Positions 43,901-53,424 are shown, counted from the first letter of the stretch. The stretch is DNA of 64,000 nucleotides from an uncultured Flavobacteriaceae bacterium (GCA_947501625.1 CANMWN010000002.1:124001-188000), one strand, 5' to 3'. The notes: generated by a model not told the origin, from the sequence alone. Numbers and translations are program-made.

Positions 43901-44695
43901 ATGTTTAAAACGATATTTGAAATTACCAAAATGGATTGTCCTTCAGAGGAAAATCTAATCCGAATGAAATTGGACGGAATTTCAAGTATTGCGAATTTGG
44001 ACTTTGATATTCCAAACCGAAAACTGACCGTTTTTCACTGCGGACAAATTGACCAAATCGAAAAGTCCGTTATCGAACTGAATTTAGGCGGAAAAAAAAT
44101 CTCAACGGAACAAACCGACCAAACGGAATTTAAAGAAAACGAAAATCAGAAAAAACTACTTTGGTCTGTCCTTGCCATAAATTTTGCGTTTTTCATTATC
44201 GAAATGACGACAGGAATTATCTCAAAATCTATGGGACTTGTTGCCGATAGTTTGGATATGCTTGCCGACAGTTTTGTGTACGGAATTAGTTTGTTTGCGG
44301 TTGGCGGAACTTTAATTAAGAAAAAACGAATTGCCAAACTTGCTGGATATTTTCAAATAATACTTGCGATTATTGGGTTTGTGGAAGTTTTGAGAAGATT
44401 TTTCGGAGCCGAGAAACTTCCTGATTTTTCGACTATGATTATCGTTTCGATTTTTGCACTTATCGCAAACGGAATTTGTCTTTACATTTTGCAAAAGTCA
44501 AAAAGCAAAGAAGAAGCACATATGAAAGCGAGTATGATTTTCACTTCTAATGATGTCATTATAAATTTGGGAGTAATAATCGCTGGAATTTTAGTAAATT
44601 GGTTGAATTCAAATAAGCCTGATTTGATTATCGGAACAATCGTTTTTGCATTGGTTGTTCAAGGAGCATTTCGGATTTTGAAATTAAGCAAATAA
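43901..44695 (+). CDS. Cation diffusion facilitator-like transporter with N-terminal metal-binding domain
   Basis: A 264-residue protein. Residues 1-70 are an HMA-like ferredoxin fold with one cysteine in ITKMDCPSEENLIRMKLDG. Membrane helices start near residue 84 (LLWSVLAINFAFFIIEMTTG), with the CDF block GLVADSLDMLADSFVYGIS and a second metal-site candidate SNDVIINLGVI. It ends right after the sixth helix, so the usual cytosolic C-terminal CDF domain is missing. Codon use (CCG, GGA, ATC, CGA) differs from the neighbours and resembles the orphan gene at 7061, a sign of transfer. Metal unknown; heavy-metal export is likely. Confidence 0.82.
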   Translation: MFKTIFEITKMDCPSEENLIRMKLDGISSIANLDFDIPNRKLTVFHCGQIDQIEKSVIELNLGGKKISTEQTDQTEFKENENQKKLLWSVLAINFAFFIIEMTTGIISKSMGLVADSLDMLADSFVYGISLFAVGGTLIKKKRIAKLAGYFQIILAIIGFVEVLRRFFGAEKLPDFSTMIIVSIFALIANGICLYILQKSKSKEEAHMKASMIFTSNDVIINLGVIIAGILVNWLNSNKPDLIIGTIVFALVVQGAFRILKLSK

Positions 44696-44698
44696 ATT

Positions 44699-47500
44699 CT
44701 ACAACTTCTCTTTCAAATAACTCGCCGTAAAACTATCTTTGTTTTTTGCTAATTCTTCTGGAGTTCCTTGAAATAATAGTTCACCACCTTTTTTCCCACC
44801 TTCTAAACCAAGATCAATAATATAATCGGCACACTTTATGAGTTCAATATTATGCTCAATCACAATAATTGAATGTCCGTTTTTAATCAAGGCATCAAAA
44901 GAGGCTAATAGTTTTTTAATATCGTGGAAATGAAGTCCTGTTGTAGGTTCATCAAAAATGAATAAAGACTTACTTTGTCTAGAGCCTTTAACTAAAAATG
45001 AGGCTAACTTTATTCGCTGTGCTTCACCACCAGAAAGAGTAGAAGAGGATTGTCCTAAAGTTACATAACCCAATCCAACATCTTGCAATGGTTGTAATTT
45101 TCTCGCAATTTTTGTTTCGTTATGCTCTTTAAAAAATGCAATAGCATCATCAATTGTTGAATTTAAAATATCGTTTATGTTTTTATCGTAAAACTTAACT
45201 TCCAATATTTCTTTTTTGAAACGCTTTCCTTTACATGTATCACATTGTAAGTGAACATCGGCCATGAATTGCATTTCAATCGTTACTTCACCATCACCTT
45301 TACAAGTTTCACAACGACCACCCTCAACATTAAAAGAAAAGTGTTTTGGCTTGTAATTTCTGATGACAGATAATTTTTGTGTAGAAAATAGACTTCTAAT
45401 ATCATCATACACTTTGATATACGTCACTGGATTTGAACGACTAGATCTTCCTATCGGATTTTGATTGATAAACTCTACGTGCTCTATTTTATCAAAATTC
45501 CCTTTCAATTCTGTAAACTGACCTGCCTTTTCTCCATAACCATTTATTTTTTTTTGCAATGCAGGAAATAGAATTTTGCTTATCAAGGTACTTTTTCCAC
45601 TACCAGAAACTCCAGTTACTACTGTTAGTGAATTCAATGGAAACTTCACATCAATGTTTTTCAAGTTATTTTGGCGTGCACCCAAAACCTCTACATAGTT
45701 TTTTGTTGCTCTCCTTTTTTTTGGTACAGCAATTTCTTGCTTACCATTGAGGTATTGAGCAGTTAGAGAATTGGATTTTAAAATTTCTTTAAATGAGCCT
45801 TCAGCAACTACATTTCCTCCAAATGTTCCTGCTTCTGGACCAATATCTATAATCATATCAGCGGCTTTCATGATATCTTCATCATGTTCTACAACAATGA
45901 CCGTGTTTCCTAAATCACGTAGATTTTTTAATACACTAATTAGGCGTTCAGTATCTTTAGGGTGTAACCCAATACTTGGTTCATCCAAAATATACATTGA
46001 ACCAACCAAACTACTTCCAAGAGATGTAGCCAAATTTATTCGCTGACTTTCTCCTCCTGAGAGCGTATTTGAAGTTCTATTGAGCGTTAAATAGTTCAGT
46101 CCAACATTTGTCAAAAACGCTAGTCGATTATTGATTTCAATCAATAATCTTTTCGCAATACTTTGTTCGTGCTCAGTGAGTTGTATTTCTTTAAAAAAAT
46201 CTGAAAGTTCATCTAGCGGTAAATCAACCAGTTCGGATATGTTTTTACCATTAACTTTAATATAATCAGTCTCTTTCCGCAATCTTTTTCCGTTACAAGT
46301 TGTACATTTTGTTTTGCCTCTGTAGCGAGAAAGCATTACTCTATACTGAATTTTATAACTTTTAGATTCAAGATATTTAAAGAAAGCATGCAAGCCTTCA
46401 AAATATTGATTTCCATTCCATAACATTTCTTTCTGCTCCTCGGTCAGTTCAAAGTATGGTCGATGGATAGGAAAATCAAACTTATAGGCATTGTCAATCA
46501 AATTACTTTTGAATTCCAAAAAACTATCAGATTTCCAAGGCAATATGGCATTTTCAAAGATTGATAAGCCAGTATTTGGGATGACTAAATCTTTATCGAT
46601 ACCAATTGTGTTTCCATAGCCTTCACACACAGGACAAGCGCCATAAGGATTGTTGAAACTAAATAAATGTGTGTTTGGTTCTAAAAACTGCAAACCATCT
46701 AATTCAAACGAATTACTAAATACTTTGGAACTAGGTTTAGTAATATTTTCTAGTGTACAACTGCCTTTTCCTTCAAAGAATGCAATTTGGACAGCATCAG
46801 CTAATCTGTTGTAAAAATCTTCATCATGGCTAACTACAATCCTGTCAACAACCAATTCAAAATCATCAATAAATTCTTCTTTAGCAATCTTAACTGTTTT
46901 GACAAAATCTTCAATTCTGATAATTTTATCATTGTATTTTATCCTTGCATACCCTTGTTGCGATAATATGGATAATGTTTTATCAAGACTTCTCTCTTTT
47001 GGTATTTCTACAGATGCTAATAGTAATAATTTTGTTTTCTCTTCTAATGTTTTTACATAGTTAATTACATCAGTAACTGTATCTTTTTTGACTTCGTCAC
47101 CAGAAATAGGAGAGTAGGTGCGTCCAATTCTTGCATATAACAATTTTAAATAATCATAAATCTCAGTAGTTGTTCCAACCGTAGAACGAGGATTTGTACT
47201 ATTTACTTTTTGTTCAATGGCAATTGCTGGAGCTATACCTTTAATATAATCAACCTTTGGTTTGTTGAGTCTTCCTAAAAACTGTCTAGCATATGAAGAA
47301 AGACTTTCAACATATCTACGTTGCCCTTCGGCATATAAAGTATCAAAGGCTAAACTTGATTTTCCCGAACCTGAAAGACCAGTAATTACAACTAACTTAT
47401 TTCTTGGAATAGCAACGTCAATATCTTTTAAATTATGAAGTTTAGCACCTTTTATTAAGATATTTTCTTTCGGATTTAATGTAGCAATATTTTGAGTCAT
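44699..47500 (-). CDS. uvrA: Excinuclease ABC subunit A
   Basis: A 933-residue nucleotide-excision-repair ATPase that finds bulky DNA lesions and loads UvrB. It has two ABC modules: Walker A GLSGSGKSSLAFDT and GVSGSGKSTLISK, and signatures LSGGESQRINLATSLG and LSGGEAQRIKLASFL with Walker B ILDEPSIGLHP and IFDEPTTGLHF. Zinc modules CPVCEGYG, CTTCNGKRL and CETCKGDG...CDTCKGKR are complete. Normal length. A -7-like TATCTTTG (minus) lies at 47526-47533. It diverges from the sigma factor gene. Confidence 0.97.
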   Translation of the reverse strand: MTQNIATLNPKENILIKGAKLHNLKDIDVAIPRNKLVVITGLSGSGKSSLAFDTLYAEGQRRYVESLSSYARQFLGRLNKPKVDYIKGIAPAIAIEQKVNSTNPRSTVGTTTEIYDYLKLLYARIGRTYSPISGDEVKKDTVTDVINYVKTLEEKTKLLLLASVEIPKERSLDKTLSILSQQGYARIKYNDKIIRIEDFVKTVKIAKEEFIDDFELVVDRIVVSHDEDFYNRLADAVQIAFFEGKGSCTLENITKPSSKVFSNSFELDGLQFLEPNTHLFSFNNPYGACPVCEGYGNTIGIDKDLVIPNTGLSIFENAILPWKSDSFLEFKSNLIDNAYKFDFPIHRPYFELTEEQKEMLWNGNQYFEGLHAFFKYLESKSYKIQYRVMLSRYRGKTKCTTCNGKRLRKETDYIKVNGKNISELVDLPLDELSDFFKEIQLTEHEQSIAKRLLIEINNRLAFLTNVGLNYLTLNRTSNTLSGGESQRINLATSLGSSLVGSMYILDEPSIGLHPKDTERLISVLKNLRDLGNTVIVVEHDEDIMKAADMIIDIGPEAGTFGGNVVAEGSFKEILKSNSLTAQYLNGKQEIAVPKKRRATKNYVEVLGARQNNLKNIDVKFPLNSLTVVTGVSGSGKSTLISKILFPALQKKINGYGEKAGQFTELKGNFDKIEHVEFINQNPIGRSSRSNPVTYIKVYDDIRSLFSTQKLSVIRNYKPKHFSFNVEGGRCETCKGDGEVTIEMQFMADVHLQCDTCKGKRFKKEILEVKFYDKNINDILNSTIDDAIAFFKEHNETKIARKLQPLQDVGLGYVTLGQSSSTLSGGEAQRIKLASFLVKGSRQSKSLFIFDEPTTGLHFHDIKKLLASFDALIKNGHSIIVIEHNIELIKCADYIIDLGLEGGKKGGELLFQGTPEELAKNKDSFTASYLKEKL

Positions 47501-47763
47501 TGTGGTGCTAAAAATTGAATAACTACAAAGATAAAAATAAAGAATTTGAATTCACTCTTAGGCTTATAATAAATTAATAGTTTTTTCCGCATAACAGAAA
47601 AAATCAAAAAATATTGTTAAACAATTTGGTTATTACATAAATAATATACATATTTGTTGCTTACTTATAATACTTATACCCTATTACATACTATTACTTT
47701 TAAAAATTTAACGTTTAATTCTGGCTTATAGCCCAGTATTTCTTGTTTTTTAAATTTATAGTT

Positions 47764-48348
47764 ATGGATAAATTAAAGGTATTAGACAGCACACTCGTTT
47801 CAAACTACATTAAGGGTGATGAACAATGTTTTGAAGTATTAGTTACAAGACACAAGCAAAGAGTTTACAATTTTATTTTCTCAAAAGTTTTGGATAGGGA
47901 TGTCACAGAAGACATTTTTCAAGATACTTTTATTAAAGTTATTAATACTTTAAAAAGAGGGAAATATAATGAAGAAGGAAAGTTTTTACCTTGGGTAATG
48001 CGTATTGCACATAACTTAGTTATTGATTATTTCAGGAAAAATAATCGTATGCCTACGTTTAAAAACACGGATGAGTTTGATATTTTTTCTATTTTAGGTG
48101 ACGGACAGTTAAATGCTGAAAATCAATTAATTAAAGAGCAAATTCTATCTGATGTGCGTAGATTGGTTGATGACTTACCTGAAGATCAAAAAGAAGTTTT
48201 GATAATGCGTATGTACAAGGACATGAGTTTTAAAGAAATATCTGAAACAACAGGTGTAAGTATCAATACTGCGCTAGGAAGAATGCGTTATGCATTGATT
48301 AACATGAGGAAATTAATAGAGAAATACAATATAATTTTGGTGAACTAA
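47764..48348 (+). CDS. RNA polymerase sigma factor, ECF-like sigma-70 family
   Basis: A 194-residue sigma factor. Region 2 has DEQCFEVLVTRHKQRVYNFI, VTEDIFQDTFIKVI and FLPWVMRIAHNLVIDYFRK; region 4 has LPEDQKEVLIMRMYKDMSFK and the helix-turn-helix EISETTGVSINTALGRMRYA. The start taken is the ATG at 47764 (MDKLKVLDS), because region 2 then begins normally; the frame extends 7 codons upstream to 47743. No anti-sigma gene is adjacent. A 46-residue gene follows 60 bases downstream. The long 5' region has a small hairpin with CTGGCTTATAGCCCAG at 47720-47735. Confidence 0.93.
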   Translation: MDKLKVLDSTLVSNYIKGDEQCFEVLVTRHKQRVYNFIFSKVLDRDVTEDIFQDTFIKVINTLKRGKYNEEGKFLPWVMRIAHNLVIDYFRKNNRMPTFKNTDEFDIFSILGDGQLNAENQLIKEQILSDVRRLVDDLPEDQKEVLIMRMYKDMSFKEISETTGVSINTALGRMRYALINMRKLIEKYNIILVN

Positions 48349-48408
48349 CAATAATAAGTTTAAAGTTGCGTTATATAACCAATTACTAACATCTAAAAAT
48401 TGGGGTTT

Positions 48409-48549
48409 ATGATGAAACTTTACACAGAAAAGTCTTCTGAAAAGAAGCAACCAAAAAAAGAAACAATTCAATTCTTACTCAACTATTCGAAGGCGCTGAA
48501 GGTAATTAAAACTGAGAGTAATAACTACATTGAATTGCATTTGAATTAA
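48409..48549 (+). CDS. Small protein downstream of the sigma factor
   Basis: A 46-residue frame starting ATGATGAAA and ending at TAA before a terminator. It is charged at the N-terminus (MMKLYTEKSSEKKQPKKE), then has a short amphipathic helix (TIQFLLNYSKALKVIK) and a polar tail (TESNNYIELHLN). Similar short proteins, with EKS...KKET..FLL..SKAL, are a recurrent companion of this sigma gene in flavobacteria as far as I recall. Function unknown. Its place between a sigma gene and a terminator and the intact frame support it as a real gene. Confidence 0.6.
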   Translation: MMKLYTEKSSEKKQPKKETIQFLLNYSKALKVIKTESNNYIELHLN

Positions 48550-48552
48550 GGG

Positions 48553-48587
48553 AAAAAAAGGCTTATTAAAAAATAAGCCTTTTTTTA
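48553..48587. terminator. Bidirectional terminator after the sigma/small-protein operon
   Basis: Stem GGCTTATT/AATAAGCC with a 4-base loop, flanked by 7 A and 7 T. It also overlaps the 3' end of the leftward nth gene. Confidence 0.85.
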
Positions 48588-49220
48588 TTTCTTTAAATTT
48601 TTTCTTCCAATAGTTTTATAGATAATATCATTTTCAATATTCCAATTTCTTGCAGTAGAATATTCACGGCCGTAATAGATGATTTGAAGGTGTAGTTTAT
48701 TCCATAGTTCTTTAGGAAATAACCTTTTTGCATCTTTTTCAGTTTGAACGACATTTTTTCCATTAGTTAATCCCCAACGATACATTAATCGATGAATATG
48801 AGTGTCTACTGGAAACGCAGGAATGCCAAATGCTTGACTCATTACAACACTTGCTGTTTTATGCCCAACTGCAGGTAATGCTTCTAAAGCTGTAAAGTCC
48901 TGTGGAACTTCACCATTGTGTTTTTCAATTAATATTTTTGATAACCCATAAATACCTTTTGATTTCATTGGTGATAATCCACAAGGTCTAATAATTTCTT
49001 TTATTTCCTCAACCGATAATTTTATCATATCGTAAGGATTATCAGCTCTTGAAAATAGAAGAGGAGTAATGGTGTTCACACGTACATCAGTACATTGAGC
49101 AGATAGTAAAACGGCTATTAATAAGGTATATGGATCCTTATGATCCAAAGGTATTGGTGTTTCAGGATATATATTTTCTAAAGTGTCAATAACAAATTGA
49201 ACTTTCTCTTTTTTAGTCAT
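48585..49220 (-). CDS. nth: Endonuclease III-like DNA glycosylase without [4Fe-4S] cysteines
   Basis: A 211-residue base-excision-repair glycosylase/AP-lyase for oxidised pyrimidines. The helix-hairpin-helix is LEALPAVGHKTASVVM with the catalytic Lys121, and the catalytic Asp139 is in FPVDTHIHRL. LSAQCTDVRVNTITPLLF and ELWNKLHLQIIYYGREYS are typical blocks. The standard C-terminal C-x6-C-x2-C-x5-C cluster is absent: the region after YYGREYSTAR has no cysteine and ends YKTIGRKNLKK. All catalytic residues are intact, so a cluster-free but functional enzyme is likely. Divergent from bcp. Confidence 0.92.
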   Translation of the reverse strand: MTKKEKVQFVIDTLENIYPETPIPLDHKDPYTLLIAVLLSAQCTDVRVNTITPLLFSRADNPYDMIKLSVEEIKEIIRPCGLSPMKSKGIYGLSKILIEKHNGEVPQDFTALEALPAVGHKTASVVMSQAFGIPAFPVDTHIHRLMYRWGLTNGKNVVQTEKDAKRLFPKELWNKLHLQIIYYGREYSTARNWNIENDIIYKTIGRKNLKK

Positions 49221-49257
49221 CTTTTTGATGTATTTTTACTTTACAAAAATAAGAAAT

Positions 49258-49710
49258 ATGACTACACTAAAAATAGGAGATAAGGCTCCAGATTTTAAAT
49301 GTTTTGATAATGCTGGAAATGAATTGCAATTAACTGATTTTAAAGGAAATAAACTAGTTTTATTTTTTTATCCTAAGGCAAGTACTCCAGGATGTACCAC
49401 GCAAGCATGTAATTTGCGTGATAATTACCATGCCTTTCTAGCCAAAGGCTATAAAGTTCTTGGAGTGAGTGCAGATTCTCAAAAGAGGCAACAAAACTTT
49501 ATTAATAAGTATGAGTTTCCTTTTCCATTATTGGCTGATGAAGATAAAAAGGTTATCAATGCTTATGGTGTTTGGGGGCCAAAGAAGTTTATGGGACGTG
49601 TGTTTGATGGAATCCACAGAACTACCTTTGTAATTGATGAAAATGGTGTTATTGAAGATATTATACTGAAAGTAAAAACGAAAGAGCATACTGCTCAAAT
49701 ATTGAAATAA
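49258..49710 (+). CDS. bcp: Thioredoxin-dependent thiol peroxidase (peroxiredoxin Q/Bcp)
   Basis: A 150-residue peroxiredoxin that reduces hydroperoxides. The catalytic block is FYPKASTPGCTTQACNLRD, with peroxidatic Cys46 and resolving Cys51, the atypical 2-Cys BCP form. The start is the ATG at 49258 (MTTLKIGDKAPDF); an upstream in-frame ATG at 49225 would add a non-conserved 11-residue extension. YGVWGPKKFMG and GIHRTTFVIDENG are standard. Short gap to nth, divergent. Ends at a terminator. Confidence 0.95.
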   Translation: MTTLKIGDKAPDFKCFDNAGNELQLTDFKGNKLVLFFYPKASTPGCTTQACNLRDNYHAFLAKGYKVLGVSADSQKRQQNFINKYEFPFPLLADEDKKVINAYGVWGPKKFMGRVFDGIHRTTFVIDENGVIEDIILKVKTKEHTAQILK

Positions 49711-49740
49711 AAAAAGGCTCTAATACAGAGCCTTTTTTTA
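49709..49740. terminator. Terminator after bcp
   Basis: Stem GGCTCT/AGAGCC with a 5-base loop, flanked by A and T runs, starting immediately after the bcp stop. Confidence 0.82.
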
Positions 49741-49759
49741 TTATTTATAAAGAAGTTTA

Positions 49760-50113
49760 TTATTCTATTTCCTCTAATTCTTCATCCAACTCCTCTTCAA
49801 GTTCTTCTAATTCTTTTACAGCATCCTCTTCAGATTGTTCTGTTTTTTCAATAAACTCAGTATCATTTTCTACTTTGTCTTCAAACAATAATTGTTTCCC
49901 TGTTAAAATAATGATTGCCAAAAGCGATAATAGGACTACAATTCTTGGAAATGATGTGTTTCCATTCTTTTTCTTGGTAGATAAGTAGGCAATCAAACCT
50001 AAAATAAACCCAATAACTGCAGGAAATATTGCTAAGTTACTTATGGGTAAAAAAGAGATGATTAACCCCAAAATTGCTCCAATAATTCCTAAAATTGATA
50101 AAAACTTATTCAT
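49760..50113 (-). CDS. Small membrane protein with acidic C-terminal tail
   Basis: A 117-residue protein with three hydrophobic segments (about residues 4-22, 26-44 and 58-75). A Glu-rich tail follows (EDAVKELEELEEELDEELEE) that may form a coiled coil. No family recognised. It follows the DUF3108 gene by 4 bases on the same strand, so they are probably co-transcribed. Function unknown. Confidence 0.72.
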   Translation of the reverse strand: MNKFLSILGIIGAILGLIISFLPISNLAIFPAVIGFILGLIAYLSTKKKNGNTSFPRIVVLLSLLAIIILTGKQLLFEDKVENDTEFIEKTEQSEEDAVKELEELEEELDEELEEIE

Positions 50114-50117
50114 AATA

Positions 50118-50894
50118 TTATTTGTTATAATTAGTTAATCTAATTTGAATGTTTCCAACAGGTACACTTGCTTTTATTAAAGCTGGCAATCTATCATTAT
50201 CTGCTGTAATCCAAATGTATTTACCGCCTTTTACATTTTTTAACCCTGCACCAACACCAACCGAGAGTTTGTAACATGTTTTAGTACCATATTTTCCAAC
50301 TTTGATATCTTCTTTACCTAAATATTTTACTGTAACTGTTTCTACTTTTGAATCTACAACCAATTGTTTGGTAACTCGTTTTCCAATATTAAAACTTTCA
50401 AAATCAAGTGTTCTGATTGAATAAATTGCCGAAACAATATCCATAGTATTATAATCAATTGGAACATTGGTTTTAAAATTTACACGCCCTTTCTTGTTTA
50501 ATGTAGAAATTGCAACTTTCGACTTACGCTTGAATAAATATTTTAATTCTTTTTTATAAGTTCCTTCTTCAATATTTCTTTTAAATAATGATGGTATTAA
50601 AGTTTCTGGATTTACGTATGATTCATATAAATCACGAACTCTGAAGTAAGAGTCAAATTTTGCATAAGTTGATGCCGTACACTTTAACCTTAGCAACTCT
50701 CTTGTTTTTGTTTTAACTGTTGATGTTTGCATTTTTACTTCTGCTACATCGGTCATAATCCCTGAAACATTAAATGATGCTGTAAACGTTAAGTTTTCGC
50801 CACTTTTAATGTATTTGTTTTCAACTGAAGTTGATGAAGTTGAAAATAAACCTACTCCTATGAATAAACTGATATATAGTATTTTTTGAAACAT
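50118..50894 (-). CDS. DUF3108 domain exported protein
   Basis: A 258-residue protein with a signal peptide (MFQKILYISLFIGVGLFS) and a beta-rich body. GENLTFTASFNVSGIMTDVAEVKM opens the domain (given here as residues about 32-55) and YRVRDLYESYVNPETLIPS-like FRVRDLYESYVNPETL and KYIWITADNDRLPALI are the DUF3108 blocks. In Bacteroidota it is a periplasmic protein of unknown function. It lies between the TonB receptor/M23 genes and the small membrane protein on the same strand. Confidence 0.85.
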   Translation of the reverse strand: MFQKILYISLFIGVGLFSTSSTSVENKYIKSGENLTFTASFNVSGIMTDVAEVKMQTSTVKTKTRELLRLKCTASTYAKFDSYFRVRDLYESYVNPETLIPSLFKRNIEEGTYKKELKYLFKRKSKVAISTLNKKGRVNFKTNVPIDYNTMDIVSAIYSIRTLDFESFNIGKRVTKQLVVDSKVETVTVKYLGKEDIKVGKYGTKTCYKLSVGVGAGLKNVKGGKYIWITADNDRLPALIKASVPVGNIQIRLTNYNK

Positions 50895-50949
50895 AAGTAC
50901 CTAAATTTTGTTTTATAACGAAATAGTTTTTCAATAAGTGTGCCAATCA

Positions 50950-53403
50950 CTAAAATTTCATATCTAGTTTTAAATTTAACGTTCTTGGAGTCATATAATT
51001 TGGTATTCCATAGGACCTTTTAGTATATACATCTCTTACCCATGTATTGGTTATTGAGTTTTGTATATCAAACATGTTATACAGTTCTACACCAATTGAA
51101 AACTCTTTAAAGTTTTTAAGAAAACCAGTATCAATTTGTTTGTTAGCATCAGTAAATACATAAGAAACACCTAAATCTGCACGCTTATAAGCATTTAATC
51201 TGCTTTGAAATCTATAAGGGTCAGCATATGCTGGTGAACCGCCAGGAATTCCAGAATTATAAACTAAATTTAAATACATCTTCATATCTGGAATTGTAGG
51301 AACATAATCTTGAAATAAAATTGCTAATTTAAATCTTTGGTCAGTTGGTCGGGCAATATTTCCTTGATTGTCAATATTCTCTTCGGTTTTCATTAATCCA
51401 AGACTCACCCAACTTTCAGTGCCAGGAACAAACTCTCCATTTAAGCGCATATCCAATCCAGCAGCATAAGCTGTAGCATTATTATTTGCTGCATATCGAA
51501 TTCTTACATTATCTACTGTATATGGATTTACGTTTGTTAAGTTCTTATAATAGACTTCACTCACCAGTTTAAATGGTCTATCCCACATTTTAAAACTATA
51601 ATCATTACCCAATACAAAGTGCAATGATTTCTGTGCTTTTACATTTGGCTGCACAACACCATTAAAATCTCTTAACTCTTTATAAAATGGAGGTTGATAA
51701 TAAAAACCAGTAGAAAAACGGAAAAGCATATCTTTTTCCCAATTAGGTTTTATAGCAAACTGTGCTCTTGGACTTATAACTGTTTGACTTTTACTGTTAG
51801 TAATTCCATCGCCTTTAACATTCCAGTTATGTGCTCTCAAACCAATATTATACCATACTTGATGCTCATTCCATTCGTCTTTTTTACTCCATTGTAAGAA
51901 CCCAGTAAATCGATTTATTTTGACATTGTTTCTTGCTCTTACATCCTGAAAAGGTACGATGTCACCTTCATAAGGGTCGTAAGGCTGATTGTTTGATGAA
52001 TGACCTGGAGGTCTTATTGAAAACCCTACTGAATCAATTACTTCCCATTCAATCAATCGATCTCTAATATCTTCAACTTGGTATTTTAGTCCAGCATCAA
52101 ATTGGTTATTTCGGACTTTATATGTCGCTCTTAAATTTAGATTGCTAATTAATGCATCTAAATCGTTTCTTGCATGGTTTAATTGAGATCCAATTCCTTG
52201 AGAAAATTCTACTTCACCAAAAGTTTCAGAACCTAAATTTGAATCAACTTCACCAAGACTATAAGAGGCTAAAATGTCAAAATACTCTGCTTCTTTGGTG
52301 TTATAAGTCGATGTTGTTAAACTGACTTGTAAGCTATCATTAACTTGGTAAGTTCCTTTTAATGCTCCAAAAGCAGTAGTGTAACGGTCTCTTTCTTGTC
52401 CGTCATAAAATACAATTAGTTCAAGAGGCTCAGCAATAGTACCAAATTTTGTTCTCCTGCTTACAGGTGTATAGTTGTATTTATTAAGCGAAAAATTACC
52501 TAAAAAGTCTAATTTGAATTTTTCATTAACATCATAAGATAAGAATGATTGGATGTCAGAAAACTGTGGATTGTAATTAGTCTCAATATCTTTTCTATTG
52601 ACTAATAAACTATTGTCTCTATGCCTTATCCCTACTATTGCTGATAACTTATCTTTAAACAGTTTCCCTTCAACAGTTGCACTACCTCCCAAAAGACTTA
52701 AACCAACATTTGCTGAGAATTTTTGAGGAGTTTTATAAGCAATATCAAGAACTGAAGAAAGTTTATCCCCATACTTTGCTTGAAAACCACCGGCAGAAAA
52801 TTTTACATTTTGTGTCATATCAATATTTACAAAACTCAAACCTTCTTGTTGACCTGAGCGAACTAAAAAGGGTCTATAAACTTCAATACCATTGACATAG
52901 ACTAAATTCTCATCAAAATTTCCACCTCTTACATTATACTGTGTGCTCAATTCGTTGTTATTATTAACACCGCCAAAAGTCATTAGGATATTTTCAACAC
53001 CAGCATTAGCGCCTGGAATTTTCTTTACTTCATTTACATTAATTTTAACTGTTCCTTGTGCATCATCTTTTCTATTTTCAACAACTACCTCTTTAATTTC
53101 TTCAGTTTTAGGCTTAAGCCTTGGTGAGAAACGAACAGTTTTTCCATTTGGGACATCAAATGTTTTGCTGATTGCAGTAAAAGATATATGGCTAAAAGTA
53201 ATTCTCACTTTTTTCTTTGTAGGAATAGAGATGCTGTAACTTCCAATCGAATCAGTAGTTGAACCTTTATCTTCAAATGTTATAGATACATTTTCTATGG
53301 GATTACCATTATTATCTTTGACTGTTCCTTTGACTGTTGCCTTTTGTGCAAAGCCTAACAAAGAAAACAATAGTATAAAAGCGGTTATTAATTTAATTTT
53401 CAA
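50950..53403 (-). CDS. TonB-dependent receptor with carboxypeptidase-regulatory domain
   Basis: An 817-residue outer-membrane receptor. Signal peptide (ILLFSLLGFAQ), regulatory domain TVKGTVKDNNGNPIENVSI at about 22-105, plug with IPGANAGVENILMTFGGVN and NVRGGNFDENLVYVNGIEVY, then a barrel ending LKLDMKF. The start is a TTG at 53403; the in-frame stop four codons further upstream leaves no ATG. It lies 21 bases after the M23 peptidase gene, so they share a transcript. No SusD partner; ligand unknown (siderophore-like or cofactor uptake is possible). Confidence 0.93.
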   Translation of the reverse strand: MKIKLITAFILLFSLLGFAQKATVKGTVKDNNGNPIENVSITFEDKGSTTDSIGSYSISIPTKKKVRITFSHISFTAISKTFDVPNGKTVRFSPRLKPKTEEIKEVVVENRKDDAQGTVKINVNEVKKIPGANAGVENILMTFGGVNNNNELSTQYNVRGGNFDENLVYVNGIEVYRPFLVRSGQQEGLSFVNIDMTQNVKFSAGGFQAKYGDKLSSVLDIAYKTPQKFSANVGLSLLGGSATVEGKLFKDKLSAIVGIRHRDNSLLVNRKDIETNYNPQFSDIQSFLSYDVNEKFKLDFLGNFSLNKYNYTPVSRRTKFGTIAEPLELIVFYDGQERDRYTTAFGALKGTYQVNDSLQVSLTTSTYNTKEAEYFDILASYSLGEVDSNLGSETFGEVEFSQGIGSQLNHARNDLDALISNLNLRATYKVRNNQFDAGLKYQVEDIRDRLIEWEVIDSVGFSIRPPGHSSNNQPYDPYEGDIVPFQDVRARNNVKINRFTGFLQWSKKDEWNEHQVWYNIGLRAHNWNVKGDGITNSKSQTVISPRAQFAIKPNWEKDMLFRFSTGFYYQPPFYKELRDFNGVVQPNVKAQKSLHFVLGNDYSFKMWDRPFKLVSEVYYKNLTNVNPYTVDNVRIRYAANNNATAYAAGLDMRLNGEFVPGTESWVSLGLMKTEENIDNQGNIARPTDQRFKLAILFQDYVPTIPDMKMYLNLVYNSGIPGGSPAYADPYRFQSRLNAYKRADLGVSYVFTDANKQIDTGFLKNFKEFSIGVELYNMFDIQNSITNTWVRDVYTKRSYGIPNYMTPRTLNLKLDMKF

Positions 53404-53424
53404 CTTTTGATTAATTTAATAAGA

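Noticed and set aside
45771-46046. Plus-strand open frame inside uvrA
   Set aside because: Antisense to a fully conserved UvrA region.
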